Assembly: GCF_029382225.1 (NCBI RefSeq)
Contig: NZ_JARLTC010000020.1
Coordinates: 62,001 to 126,000, forward strand
Length of the DNA stretch: 64,000 bases
Source of the DNA: Spongiactinospora sp. TRM90649
Lineage (GTDB): Bacteria; Actinomycetota; Actinomycetes; Streptosporangiales; Streptosporangiaceae
Direction: 5' to 3'
Part shown: positions 7,848-15,570 of the stretch, piece by piece
Numbering within the stretch: the stretch's first letter is position 1
Layout: the number at the start of each line of letters is the position of its first letter
Position numbers and translations under genes: made by a program
The notes under the pieces: generated by a model
Told to the model about the DNA's origin: nothing
Databases searched by the model: none
Seen by the model: the letters and a program-made list of their open reading frames with translations, nothing else

Positions 7848-8777
7848 GTGAGCGGGGAGAACAGGGAGCAGGACATGGGCCCGATCCCGCACTGGACCGG
7901 CGAGATGCTGACGCTCGGTGGTCACGAGGTACACGTGCGCTCAACCCCCACCGGGGCCGAGCAGAACGCCGTCTTCGTCCACGGACTCGCGGGTTCGTCC
8001 ACCAACTGGACCGACCTGATGGACCGCCTCAAGGACATCGTCCGGGGCCACGCGATCGACCTGCCGGGTAACGGCTACTCTCCGGAGCCGGACGACGCCG
8101 ACTACTCCATCGCCGCCCACGCGCAGGCCGTGATCGACCTCATCGAGCACGTGTCCGACACCCCCGTTCACCTGTTCGGCAACTCGCTGGGCGGCGCGGT
8201 CTCCGTACGGGTGGCCGCACTCCGGCCCGACCTGGTGCGGTCGCTGGTGCTGGTCTCGCCCGCGCTGCCCGACCTGCTGCCCCGGTACGGCCCCGCCCGC
8301 GTGGCGCTGTCCACGCTGCCCGGGATCGGCGTCTGGGCGATCGAGCGGATGCGGATGATCCCCGCCGAGCGCCGGACCAGCGCCACGCTGGGCATGTGCT
8401 ACGCCGACGCCTCGCGCGTCCACCCGGCCCGGTTCGATGAGGCGGTCGAGGAGCTGCGCCGCCGCGACGGCCTGCCGTACGCGGGGGCCGCGCTGGTGGG
8501 CTGCGCCCGCGCCATTGTCAGCGAGTACTTCCGCCGGGGAGAGGAGAACCTCTGGCGGCAGGCGGCCAGGGTGACCGCGCCGACGCTCGTCATGCATGGC
8601 CGCCACGACCGCCTGGTGCGGCCGAGCATGGCCGCGCGCGCAGGGCGCACGTTCCCCAGGGTGCGCCTGGTGCTGCTGCCCCTGGCGGGACACGTGGCGC
8701 AGATGGAGTTCCCGGAGGCGGTGGCACGCGAGTCGCGCCTGCTGATCAGGGACGCCACCGCACTGGCGGTCGGCTGA
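7848..8777 (+). CDS. Alpha/beta-hydrolase
   Basis: 309 aa, GTG start preceded by GAAGGGGG; an in-frame ATG at 7875 is an alternative. The oxyanion strand is VFVHGLAGSSTNW, the nucleophile elbow GNSLGG, the acid is in MHGRHDRLV and the catalytic His in LAGHVAQMEFP. This is a full Ser-Asp-His triad of the prolyl aminopeptidase/lipase-like group. No signal peptide is seen, so it is probably cytoplasmic. Substrate unknown. It is 85 bases upstream of moeZ on the same strand. Confidence 0.88.
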   Translation: MSGENREQDMGPIPHWTGEMLTLGGHEVHVRSTPTGAEQNAVFVHGLAGSSTNWTDLMDRLKDIVRGHAIDLPGNGYSPEPDDADYSIAAHAQAVIDLIEHVSDTPVHLFGNSLGGAVSVRVAALRPDLVRSLVLVSPALPDLLPRYGPARVALSTLPGIGVWAIERMRMIPAERRTSATLGMCYADASRVHPARFDEAVEELRRRDGLPYAGAALVGCARAIVSEYFRRGEENLWRQAARVTAPTLVMHGRHDRLVRPSMAARAGRTFPRVRLVLLPLAGHVAQMEFPEAVARESRLLIRDATALAVG

Positions 8778-8862
8778 GCGGTAACGTTCGGCTTTGGGGA
8801 ATGCCCGGTGACCGGGTTAGGTTGACGAACACGGAGACCCCCTGAAACGGGAGCGTAGAACT

Positions 8863-10044
8863 GTGTCCTTGCCACCGCTGGTAGAACCGGCAGCCGAACT
8901 GAGCGTCGATGAGGTTCGCCGGTATTCGCGTCATCTGATCATCCCCGACGTCGGGATGGCCGGGCAGAAGCGCCTCAAGAACGCCAAGGTGCTGTGTGTG
9001 GGCGCGGGCGGGCTGGGTTCCCCGGCCCTGATGTATCTCGCCGCCGCCGGCGTGGGCACCCTCGGCATCATCGACTTCGATGTCGTCGACGAGTCGAACC
9101 TGCAGCGGCAGATCATCCACGGCCAGTCCGACGTGGGCAGGCTGAAGGCCGAGAGCGCCGCCGCCTCGGTCAAGGAGATCAACCCGCTGGTCGACGTGAT
9201 CGTCCACAACGTGGCGTTGAGCACCGACAACGTGATGGAGATCTTCTCCGGCTACGACCTGATCGTGGACGGCACCGACAACTTCGCCACCCGCTACATG
9301 GTGAACGACGCCGCGGTGCTGCTCGGCAAGCCGTACGTCTGGGGCTCGATCTACCGCTTCGACGGCCAGGCGAGCGTCTTCTGGGCCGAGCACGGCCCCT
9401 GCTACCGCTGCCTGTACCCCGAGCCCCCGCCGCCCGGCATGGTCCCGTCGTGCGCCGAGGGCGGCGTGCTGGGCGTGCTGTGCGCCTCGATCGGCTCGAT
9501 CCAGGTCAACGAGGCCATCAAGCTGCTGACCGGCATCGGCGAGCCCCTGGTGGGCCGTCTGATGGTCTACGACGCCCTGGAGATGCAGTACCGCTCGGTC
9601 AAGGTCCGCAAGGACCCGGAGTGCGTGCTGTGCGGGAAGAACCCGAGCGTCACCCAGCTCCTCGAAGACTACGAGGCGTTCTGCGGCGCGATCTCCGACG
9701 AGGCCCAGGAGGCGGCGACCGGCTCGACCATCACCGCCCGTGAGCTCAAGGACATGCAGGACCGCGGCGACGACATCTTCCTGGTCGACGTCCGCGAGCC
9801 CAACGAGTACGAGATCGTCTCGATCCCGGGCGCGACGCTGATCCCCAAGGGCGAGTTCCTCAACGGCTCGGCCCTGGAGCGGCTGCCCCAGGACCGGAAG
9901 ATCGTGCTGCACTGCAAGTCCGGCGCCCGCAGCGCGGAGGCCCTGGCGATCGTGAAGAACGCCGGTTTCTCCGACGCCGTCCACGTCGGGGGCGGAGTGC
10001 TGAGCTGGGTCAAGTCCATCGACCCGAGCCTGCCCAGCTACTGA
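8863..10044 (+). CDS. moeZ: Adenylyltransferase/sulfurtransferase MoeZ
   Basis: 393 aa two-domain protein. The N-terminal ThiF/MoeB domain has the ATP site GAGGLGSP at residues 47-54, and zinc cysteines CYRC (about 180) and CVLC (about 254). The C-terminal rhodanese domain has the persulfide loop CKSGARS (about 351). In actinobacteria MoeZ adenylates and thiocarboxylates sulfur carriers with a C-terminal diglycine (MoaD2, CysO, ThiS types) for molybdopterin, cysteine or thioamide biosynthesis. Length is standard. It is probably monocistronic; a complex hairpin region follows the stop. Confidence 0.95.
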   Translation: MSLPPLVEPAAELSVDEVRRYSRHLIIPDVGMAGQKRLKNAKVLCVGAGGLGSPALMYLAAAGVGTLGIIDFDVVDESNLQRQIIHGQSDVGRLKAESAAASVKEINPLVDVIVHNVALSTDNVMEIFSGYDLIVDGTDNFATRYMVNDAAVLLGKPYVWGSIYRFDGQASVFWAEHGPCYRCLYPEPPPPGMVPSCAEGGVLGVLCASIGSIQVNEAIKLLTGIGEPLVGRLMVYDALEMQYRSVKVRKDPECVLCGKNPSVTQLLEDYEAFCGAISDEAQEAATGSTITARELKDMQDRGDDIFLVDVREPNEYEIVSIPGATLIPKGEFLNGSALERLPQDRKIVLHCKSGARSAEALAIVKNAGFSDAVHVGGGVLSWVKSIDPSLPSY

Positions 10045-10068
10045 CGTACCCGCACGACACGAACGAGC

Positions 10069-10136
10069 ATCCGCCGTTCCGCCGATACCCGGCGTCCCGG
10101 CTTATCGGAACGTTCCTAAGCGGAACGGTGGATGTC
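10069..10136. repeat. Nested alternative inverted repeats after moeZ
   Basis: CATCCGCCGTTCCGC is mirrored by GCGGAACGGTGGATG about 50 bases later with one mismatch. Inside, CCGATA and TATCGG form a second stem, and GTTCC/GGAAC can extend the inner one, so two folds exclude each other. It may be the moeZ terminator or a regulatory element for the downstream operon. Confidence 0.45.
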
Positions 10137-10146
10137 ACACGCTGAC

Positions 10147-10186
10147 TTGACCTCATGGCGGCATGGACCGCGTTAAAGTCGAGCAA
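10147..10186 (+). promoter_or_regulatory. Probable leaderless promoter of first mycosin module
   Basis: A TTGACC -35-like hexamer lies at 10147-10152 and a TANNNT -10 (TAAAGT) at 10174-10179. The spacing of 21 is long. Seven bases after the -10 comes GTG 10187, the distance expected for a leaderless start. Confidence 0.5.
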
Positions 10187-10249
10187 GTGAGCGACAGCGG
10201 TCTTCGAGCGTGGTCCCGGGGGCTGGACCGGCTGCTGGGGGCCGTATGA
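10187..10249 (+). CDS. Candidate 20-aa leader peptide overlapping the next gene
   Basis: A GTG directly after the predicted -10 opens a 20-codon frame (VSDSGLRAWSRGLDRLLGAV) whose TGA overlaps the ATG at 10246 (ATGA). An in-frame ATG at 10163 would give 28 aa but lies upstream of the predicted transcript start. The peptide is amphipathic and basic. It may only feed ribosomes to the downstream gene, or be regulatory. Coding status is not proven. Confidence 0.4.
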   Translation: MSDSGLRAWSRGLDRLLGAV

Positions 10250-10974
10250 ACGAACCCAACGATCCGCGCGCCTGGCCGGCCCTCATCGTCACCACGGTGC
10301 TCGCGCTGGTCTGCGCGGTCGCCGCCGGGGTGGCGGCGAGCGCGGCGGTCGCGGAGCTGACCCGCGAGCCCACCGCCGACGAGCTGCGCCGCGCCGCGAC
10401 CGCGGAGGTCTCCAGGCGCTGGCAGGTCTGGCCCGCGGGCCGCCTGTTCCCCGAGACCATCCAGTACGCCGCCGAGCAGGGCGGGCAGGAGAGCGCCCGC
10501 AGGGTCGGCATCGCCGCCGACCACCGATGCCACACGGCGGTCGACGCGAAGCTCGTGCCCGCGCTGCGCGCGGCCGGGTGCCAGGCCCTGCTGCGGGCCA
10601 CCTACATCGACGCGCTGCAGGGCGTGGTGGTGACCATCGGCGTCGCCGCGTTCCCCGACGAGACCCGCGCGATGCGCGCCGAGGAGGCCCTGCCAAGCGG
10701 CGAGCGTCCGGAGCCGGGGCTGCGGGCGCTGGCCTTCCCCGGCACCGTCACCGACCGTTTCACCGCCGAGGGCCGTCAGGCCGGGTCCGTGCGCCAGGGC
10801 GGCCCCTACGTGGTGCTCACGACCGCCGGTCAGGTGGACGGCAGGCCCGCGCGGGCCGTCGGCGAGCAGCGGCCCGCCGTCTTCGCCTTCGCCCGGTCGC
10901 TGGCCGAACGCGTCCTCACCGGGCTGACCCGCCCCGTCACCCCCGACTGCGCCTCCCCGGAGTGGTTGTGCTGA
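10246..10974 (+). CDS. Membrane-anchored protein, partner of mycosin-like protease (module 1)
   Basis: 242 aa. One N-terminal membrane helix (about residues 10-32) precedes an extracytoplasmic domain. That domain is shared with the protein at 12255: both have RRWxxWPA, RRVGIA, a Cys pair (C then GC), LRATYxD, TxGVAxF, FPGTxT and GPYxVxxTAG. The C-terminus ends in Cys. I do not know a named family; it is associated with a subtilase twice in this window. GTG 10968 of the protease gene lies inside its last codons. Confidence 0.75.
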   Translation: MNEPNDPRAWPALIVTTVLALVCAVAAGVAASAAVAELTREPTADELRRAATAEVSRRWQVWPAGRLFPETIQYAAEQGGQESARRVGIAADHRCHTAVDAKLVPALRAAGCQALLRATYIDALQGVVVTIGVAAFPDETRAMRAEEALPSGERPEPGLRALAFPGTVTDRFTAEGRQAGSVRQGGPYVVLTTAGQVDGRPARAVGEQRPAVFAFARSLAERVLTGLTRPVTPDCASPEWLC

Positions 10975-12245
10975 GGGTCGCGTTCGCCACGCTCACCGGA
11001 GGGGTCCTGGTCTTCCTCACCGGCGTCACGGCGTCGCCCGCCCGCGCCGACGACGTGCGCGAGAGCCAGCGGCCCGTGCTGCGCACCCTCCAGGTGGCCA
11101 AGGCCTGGACCCTCTCCGAGGGCAAGGGCGTCACGGTGGCGGTGCTCGACTCCGGCGTCGATCCGCGGCACCGCGACCTCGCGGGCTCGGTGACCGTCGG
11201 CCGCGACTTCACCAAGGGCGCGAACCCGCCGGGCGTGCGGCCGAGGCGGCTGCACGGCACCTACATGGCCTCGCTGATCGCGGGCCACGGGCACGGCAAG
11301 GGCGGCGGCGACGGCATCATCGGCATCGCCCCCAAGGCGCGCATCCTGTCGGTGCGGATCATCCTGGAGGACGAGGAGCCGGGCTTCCGCGAGTTCAACT
11401 CGGCCGAGCGCTACGAAGACGTCGTGGCCCGGGGCATCCGCTACGCGGTGGACCACGGGGCCGACGTCATCAACATGTCGATCACCAAGGAGCTGGCCAC
11501 CAAGGAGGAGCGCGCGGCGGTCCGCTACGCGATCTCCAAGGGTGTCGTGCTGGTCGCGGCGGCGGGCAACGACGGGGCCGCGGAACCGGGGGCCGACGGC
11601 TTCGCCCCCTACTCGTATCCGGCGGCGTTCCCCGGCGTGGTGTCGGTCGGGGCGGCCGACCGGGGGCTGCGGCGGGCGTCGTTCTCCAACTTCAACCCCT
11701 CGGTGATGGTGGCCGCGCCGGGGGTGGACATCCTGGGGGCGGGGCCGGGCGACGAGTACTGGGTGGGGCGGGGCACCTCACAGGCGAGCGCCATGGTTTC
11801 GGGGGTGGCTGCACTAATTAGGGCCAAATATCCGAAAATGTCGCCCCCGCTTGTCGTACAGGCGCTCACCTCGGGCACCAGCGAACGCCCATCGGACGGC
11901 TACGACACGGGCATGGGCTTCGGCGTGGTGAACGCCGCGGGCGCGCTGGCCGAGGCCGCCCGCATCTCCGGGCACACGCTGCGCGCCAAGGGCACCGGCA
12001 CGATGAACCCGATCGGCTCGCTGGCCGGACGCCCTCCGCCCCCGGTCCGGGTGGTCCGGCGCGATGAGCGGGCCATCACCCTCTACGGCGGCGTCGCGGC
12101 GGCCTCCGGGCTCGGCGCGCTGGCGTGCGTATGCGTCATCGCCGTCGTCGTCGGCCGGGTCCGCCGCGCTGCGGCGGCCGCCGCCATGGGTTCCCCACCC
12201 GGAAATGACACGGGTGAGGGCGGGCCGCCGATCGGCGCGACGTAG
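10968..12245 (+). CDS. Mycosin-like S8 subtilisin-family serine protease (module 1)
   Basis: 425 aa from GTG 10968. A signal peptide ends near SPARA-DD. The catalytic triad is Asp61 (VAVLDSGVD), His96 (RLHGTYMASLIAG) and Ser271 (GRGTSQASAMVSG). A C-terminal membrane helix (about residues 365-390) is followed by a short basic tail. This is the mycosin layout: exported protease tethered to the membrane. Mycosins normally belong to type VII secretion loci, but none of the ESX core genes (eccB-E, esx) is in this window. It overlaps the upstream gene by seven bases. Confidence 0.88.
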   Translation: MLRVAFATLTGGVLVFLTGVTASPARADDVRESQRPVLRTLQVAKAWTLSEGKGVTVAVLDSGVDPRHRDLAGSVTVGRDFTKGANPPGVRPRRLHGTYMASLIAGHGHGKGGGDGIIGIAPKARILSVRIILEDEEPGFREFNSAERYEDVVARGIRYAVDHGADVINMSITKELATKEERAAVRYAISKGVVLVAAAGNDGAAEPGADGFAPYSYPAAFPGVVSVGAADRGLRRASFSNFNPSVMVAAPGVDILGAGPGDEYWVGRGTSQASAMVSGVAALIRAKYPKMSPPLVVQALTSGTSERPSDGYDTGMGFGVVNAAGALAEAARISGHTLRAKGTGTMNPIGSLAGRPPPPVRVVRRDERAITLYGGVAAASGLGALACVCVIAVVVGRVRRAAAAAAMGSPPGNDTGEGGPPIGAT

Positions 12246-12254
12246 CATTGAGGT

Positions 12255-13382
12255 GTGTCACAGCCCCGGCGGCCCGAGGAGCCTGACGGGCGCCCGGAGA
12301 CGACGGGGCCCCAGGCGTCCACGTCACGCCAGGGCCCCTCCCCTCAACCCGCCCAGGGCCCCTCACGCCGCCCCACCGAGGGCACGCCGCGCAGGCCCGT
12401 ACACCGCCCCGCCGAGGGCGGGTCGCCTTCACCCGGCCAGGGGCCACGACCCCGGCCATTTCAGGGGGGTTCGCGGCGGGTCGCGCAGGGGCTGCCCCGT
12501 TCGGGTGGGGATTCGAACGCACGGAGCCTGCCGCGTCCGGCGCGGGTGCCCGGTGAAGGGGCACGGCAGCGGGCGGGAGCCCGGGTCCGGGCATGGCCCG
12601 CCGCCGGGCGCGCCTCGGCCGCCGCCACCGCCGCCGCCGAGCGGGCCACGCTGGCGCGCGGCATCCGCTACCGCACCGTGTTCCTGGTCCTGGTCGGCAC
12701 GATCCTGGTGGTCGCGGCGGTGAACGTGCTGTTCGGCACGATCGGGCTGCTGCGCGAGACCCGTGCGCGCCCGCTCACCGTGGGTGAGCGCGCCGAATAC
12801 GTCAAGGCCGACGTCGCCCGCCGCTGGCACGCCTGGCCCGCCACCGTCGTCTTCCCCGACGAGCTTGAGTACATCGGCATCGCCCGCACCCAGCAGCACG
12901 CCAGGCGCGTCGGCATCGCCCCCGAGACGAGCTGCGCCGGGGGCCTCGACACCCCGATCGGGTCGATCCTCGGGGCGAACGGTTGCCGCACGCTTTTGCG
13001 GGCAACATACGTGGACCAGACATCCAGTTTCGCCATCACCGTGGGCGTCGCCGTGTTCGCCAGCGAGGAGGACCGCGTGCAGGCCGCCGCGCAGCTTCCC
13101 GCCGACGACCGGATCGGCGTGCGCCCGGTGTCCTTCCCCGGCACCGCCACCGAGCTGTTCGGGGCGGCCCAGCGGCAGCGCAACGGCTGGGTGGGAGCCG
13201 GTCCTTACCTGGTCTTCTCGACCGCCGGATACTCCGACGGCCGCACCCGCGAGGCGGTGCCGCCCGAGGAGATCCTGCACAGTGAGCTGTGGCCCACCGC
13301 CCAGTCGGTGGCGGGCCGCATCGCCCGCTCGCTCGGCGAGCCGCCCGCCGTCCCGCGTTGCACGCAGGGGAACGTGTGCTGA
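12255..13382 (+). CDS. Membrane-anchored protein with Pro-rich cytoplasmic N-terminus (module 2)
   Basis: 375 aa from GTG 12255. The first 130 residues are Pro/Arg/Gly-rich and disordered-looking. One membrane helix follows (YRTVFLVLVGTILVVAAVNV), then the same extracytoplasmic domain as the 10246 product (VARRWHAWPATVVFPDELEY, CRTLLRATYVD, TVGVAVF, FPGTATELF, GPYLVFSTAGY) with the Cys residues kept. It also ends in Cys. This copy differs by its long Pro-rich extension. Confidence 0.75.
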   Translation: MSQPRRPEEPDGRPETTGPQASTSRQGPSPQPAQGPSRRPTEGTPRRPVHRPAEGGSPSPGQGPRPRPFQGGSRRVAQGLPRSGGDSNARSLPRPARVPGEGARQRAGARVRAWPAAGRASAAATAAAERATLARGIRYRTVFLVLVGTILVVAAVNVLFGTIGLLRETRARPLTVGERAEYVKADVARRWHAWPATVVFPDELEYIGIARTQQHARRVGIAPETSCAGGLDTPIGSILGANGCRTLLRATYVDQTSSFAITVGVAVFASEEDRVQAAAQLPADDRIGVRPVSFPGTATELFGAAQRQRNGWVGAGPYLVFSTAGYSDGRTREAVPPEEILHSELWPTAQSVAGRIARSLGEPPAVPRCTQGNVC

Positions 13383-14635
13383 GGTCACGTCGCGTCGCGA
13401 GCGCGGCGCTGGCGCTCGCCGGGGCGCTCGCGCTGACCCCCGTCGCGCCCGCCGCCGCCGACCCAATCCCGCAGGGGCAGGTGCGCGAGCGGCAGCAGTG
13501 GGTGCTGCAGACGCTCAACGCCGAGGCCGCCTGGCGGGTGACGAAGGGCGCGGGGGCGACGGTCGCGGTCATCGACAGCGGCGTGGACGACGGCGTCGCG
13601 GAGCTGCGCGGCAGGGTCACCACGGGTCCCGACATGACCGGCGCCCCCGTCGCCGCCGTCCGTGAGCCCGGCTCGCACGGCACCGCGATGGCCTCGCTGA
13701 TCGCCGGTTCCGGCGGCAAGGGCGGCGTCGCCGGCGGCGACGGGGTGCTCGGCATCGCGCCGGAGGCCAAGGTCCTCTCCCTGCCACTGCTGCCCGACCA
13801 GCCGATCGGCCCCGACGGCACCGCCGAGCCCGACACCGGGCGTCAGCTCGGCGACGACAGCCCGCTGGCCCGCGCCATCCGCTACGCGGCCAACCACGGG
13901 GCCGACGTGATCAGCATGTCGATCGGCGCGTACGGCGCGCACCCGGCCGAGCGCGAGGCCGTCTCCTACGCGCTGGACAAGGGCGTCGTGCTGGTGGCCG
14001 CCGCGGGCAACGACGGCGCGCTCGCCGTCAGCAGGCAGAAGGACACCTCTTTCTGGAGCTTCCCGGCGGGCTACTCCGGGGTCGTCGGCGTCGGCGCGGT
14101 CGACGCCGAGCTGCTGCCCGCCCCGTTCAGCAGTGACAACCTGTCCGTCCTGGTGGCCGCGCCCGGCGTCGACGTGCCGGTGGCGCTGCCCGGCGGCGGC
14201 CACGAGTCGGCCGAGGGCACGAGCGCGGCGACGGCGCTGGTGGCGGGGGTGGCGGCGCTGCTGAAGGCGGCGCACCCGGACCTCTCGCCCGCCATGGTGG
14301 CGCGGGCGCTGTCCACCGGCACGCGGGGCACTCCGGCGGGCGGATACGACGACAAGGTGGGGTTCGGCGTGGTGGACGCGGCGGCGGCGCTGGCCAGGGC
14401 CGATCGCCTGGCGGTGGTGGGGCGGGCCGTGCAGGTGCCGGACGACCGGCACTTCGGCCAGGGGCCGCTGTCGGCGCCGCCCGACCCTCCGGGGCCCAAC
14501 GGGCTGCGCGTGGGCGCGTTCAGCGGCGCGGTGCTGCTCGGGCTGGTCATCTTCGGCGGCGCGGTGATGGTGCTGACCCGCAAGGCCGAGGAGAGAGCGG
14601 GGCGGGAGCGCTCCCGGCAGGGGCCGTTCTCTTGA
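13376..14635 (+). CDS. Mycosin-like S8 serine protease (module 2)
   Basis: 419 aa from GTG 13376. Signal peptide to about APAAA-DP. The triad is Asp67 (VAVIDSGVD), His101 (GSHGTAMASLIAG) and Ser283 (EGTSAATALVAG). A C-terminal membrane helix (VGAFSGAVLLGLVIFGGAVMV) and basic tail follow. It is clearly a paralogue of the 10968 protease. The stop-start junction with its partner is the same as in module 1 (GTGCTGAGG), so the gene pair was copied as a unit. Substrate unknown. Confidence 0.88.
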   Translation: MLRSRRVASAALALAGALALTPVAPAAADPIPQGQVRERQQWVLQTLNAEAAWRVTKGAGATVAVIDSGVDDGVAELRGRVTTGPDMTGAPVAAVREPGSHGTAMASLIAGSGGKGGVAGGDGVLGIAPEAKVLSLPLLPDQPIGPDGTAEPDTGRQLGDDSPLARAIRYAANHGADVISMSIGAYGAHPAEREAVSYALDKGVVLVAAAGNDGALAVSRQKDTSFWSFPAGYSGVVGVGAVDAELLPAPFSSDNLSVLVAAPGVDVPVALPGGGHESAEGTSAATALVAGVAALLKAAHPDLSPAMVARALSTGTRGTPAGGYDDKVGFGVVDAAAALARADRLAVVGRAVQVPDDRHFGQGPLSAPPDPPGPNGLRVGAFSGAVLLGLVIFGGAVMVLTRKAEERAGRERSRQGPFS

Positions 14636-14744
14636 TCACGTAGCGGCTTCGGTTCGAACGCTATTCGGACACCAAATGCGAACAGTTCAGATGCAGTGCC
14701 GCTTTTAGCGGACATTCCCGGCACGTAGGTACATGGGGGTCCGC

Positions 14745-14758
14745 TACTGTCGCGGCCC
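14745..14758 (+). promoter_or_regulatory. Leaderless-type -10 element
   Basis: TACTGT (14745-14750, TANNNT) lies eight bases before ATG 14759, and no Shine-Dalgarno is present. This fits leaderless initiation. Confidence 0.45.
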
Positions 14759-15127
14759 ATGGGTTACGAGTTGCGGGTGGAGCGGGAACGACCGCTCGCC
14801 CACGCCGAACTCGCGGCGGCGCTCACTCCCGCGGGATACGCCTTACGCGGCTCGCAGGAGCAGGGCGAGGTCGTCGTACGCCATGAGGGCGACGAGCACG
14901 TGATCGCCACGTGGCGGGGACGCCTGGCCGGAGAGCCGCTGTCGGACTGGCAGGTCGCCCAGCTCGCGCGGATGGCCGGGCTGCTGGGCGCGCGCCTGAT
15001 CGGCGAGGACGGCGAGGTCTACGCGATCCGGGACGGCGTGGTCGAGCAGACGAACAAGGACGCCAGCTACGTGTTCGGCAAGGTGGAGGAGATCCTCTCC
15101 GCCGGTCCGGCACAATGGAGCAAATGA
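14759..15127 (+). CDS. Conserved-looking hypothetical protein
   Basis: 122 aa soluble, acidic protein with no signal peptide or membrane helix and no motif I recognise. It starts MGYELRVERERPL and has a possible alpha/beta layout with a C-terminal KDASYVFGKVEEIL. It is coupled by ATGA to the alkyltransferase-like gene, so expression together is expected. A role in DNA repair would be guilt by association only. Confidence 0.65.
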   Translation: MGYELRVERERPLAHAELAAALTPAGYALRGSQEQGEVVVRHEGDEHVIATWRGRLAGEPLSDWQVAQLARMAGLLGARLIGEDGEVYAIRDGVVEQTNKDASYVFGKVEEILSAGPAQWSK

Positions 15128-15444
15128 CAGCGCAGGGTGATCCACCCCCTTTCGCCGAACGCGTCCTCGACGTCGTCGAGCGCATCCCGCGCGGCAAGGT
15201 GATGTCCTACGGCGACATCGCCGAATACCTCGGAGAGGGCGGGCCGCGCCAGGTCGGCCGGGTCATGTCGCAGTGGGGCGGCGGAGTTCCCTGGTGGCGG
15301 GTGGTCCACGCCGACGGCACTCCGGTGCCCGGTCACGAGCGGACCTGCTACGACCGGTGGCGGGCCGAACGCACTCCGGTACGCGGCGAGGACGGCGAGC
15401 GGGTGGACATGCGCAAGGCCCGCTGGGACGGCGACACGGGCTGA
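15124..15444 (+). CDS. MGMT-family alkyltransferase-like (ATL) protein
   Basis: 106 aa, the size of a lone Ada/MGMT DNA-binding domain. IPRGKVMSYGDIAEYLG and the Arg finger region PRQVGRVMSQ are intact. At the active site, where alkyltransferases have PCHRV, this protein has VPWWRVVHADG: Cys is replaced by Trp, as in ATL proteins, and the next His is also Trp. ATL proteins bind O6-alkylguanine without repairing it and hand lesions to nucleotide excision repair. A 9-bp GC hairpin follows the stop. Confidence 0.85.
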   Translation: MTAQGDPPPFAERVLDVVERIPRGKVMSYGDIAEYLGEGGPRQVGRVMSQWGGGVPWWRVVHADGTPVPGHERTCYDRWRAERTPVRGEDGERVDMRKARWDGDTG

Positions 15445-15446
15445 AC

Positions 15447-15469
15447 GCGGGGGCCGCAGGGGCCCCCGC
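15447..15469 (+). terminator. GC-rich hairpin after ATL gene
   Basis: GCGGGGGCC and GGCCCCCGC form a perfect 9-bp stem with a five-base loop three bases after the stop. No T-tract follows, as is common in actinobacteria. Confidence 0.55.
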
Positions 15470-15570
15470 TCTCCCAGCAGACGCTCAGGAACGCGGCGGG
15501 TTCTTGGGCCTCCAGGCCCACTACCATATGGAGGGACAGGCCACCCGTCCGGAAGGCGGTGCCCCACTCC

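Noticed and set aside
12064-12723. 219-codon frame across the junction of the mycosin modules
   Set aside because: Overlaps two genes with clear domains in other frames and is only Pro/Arg-rich shadow sequence.
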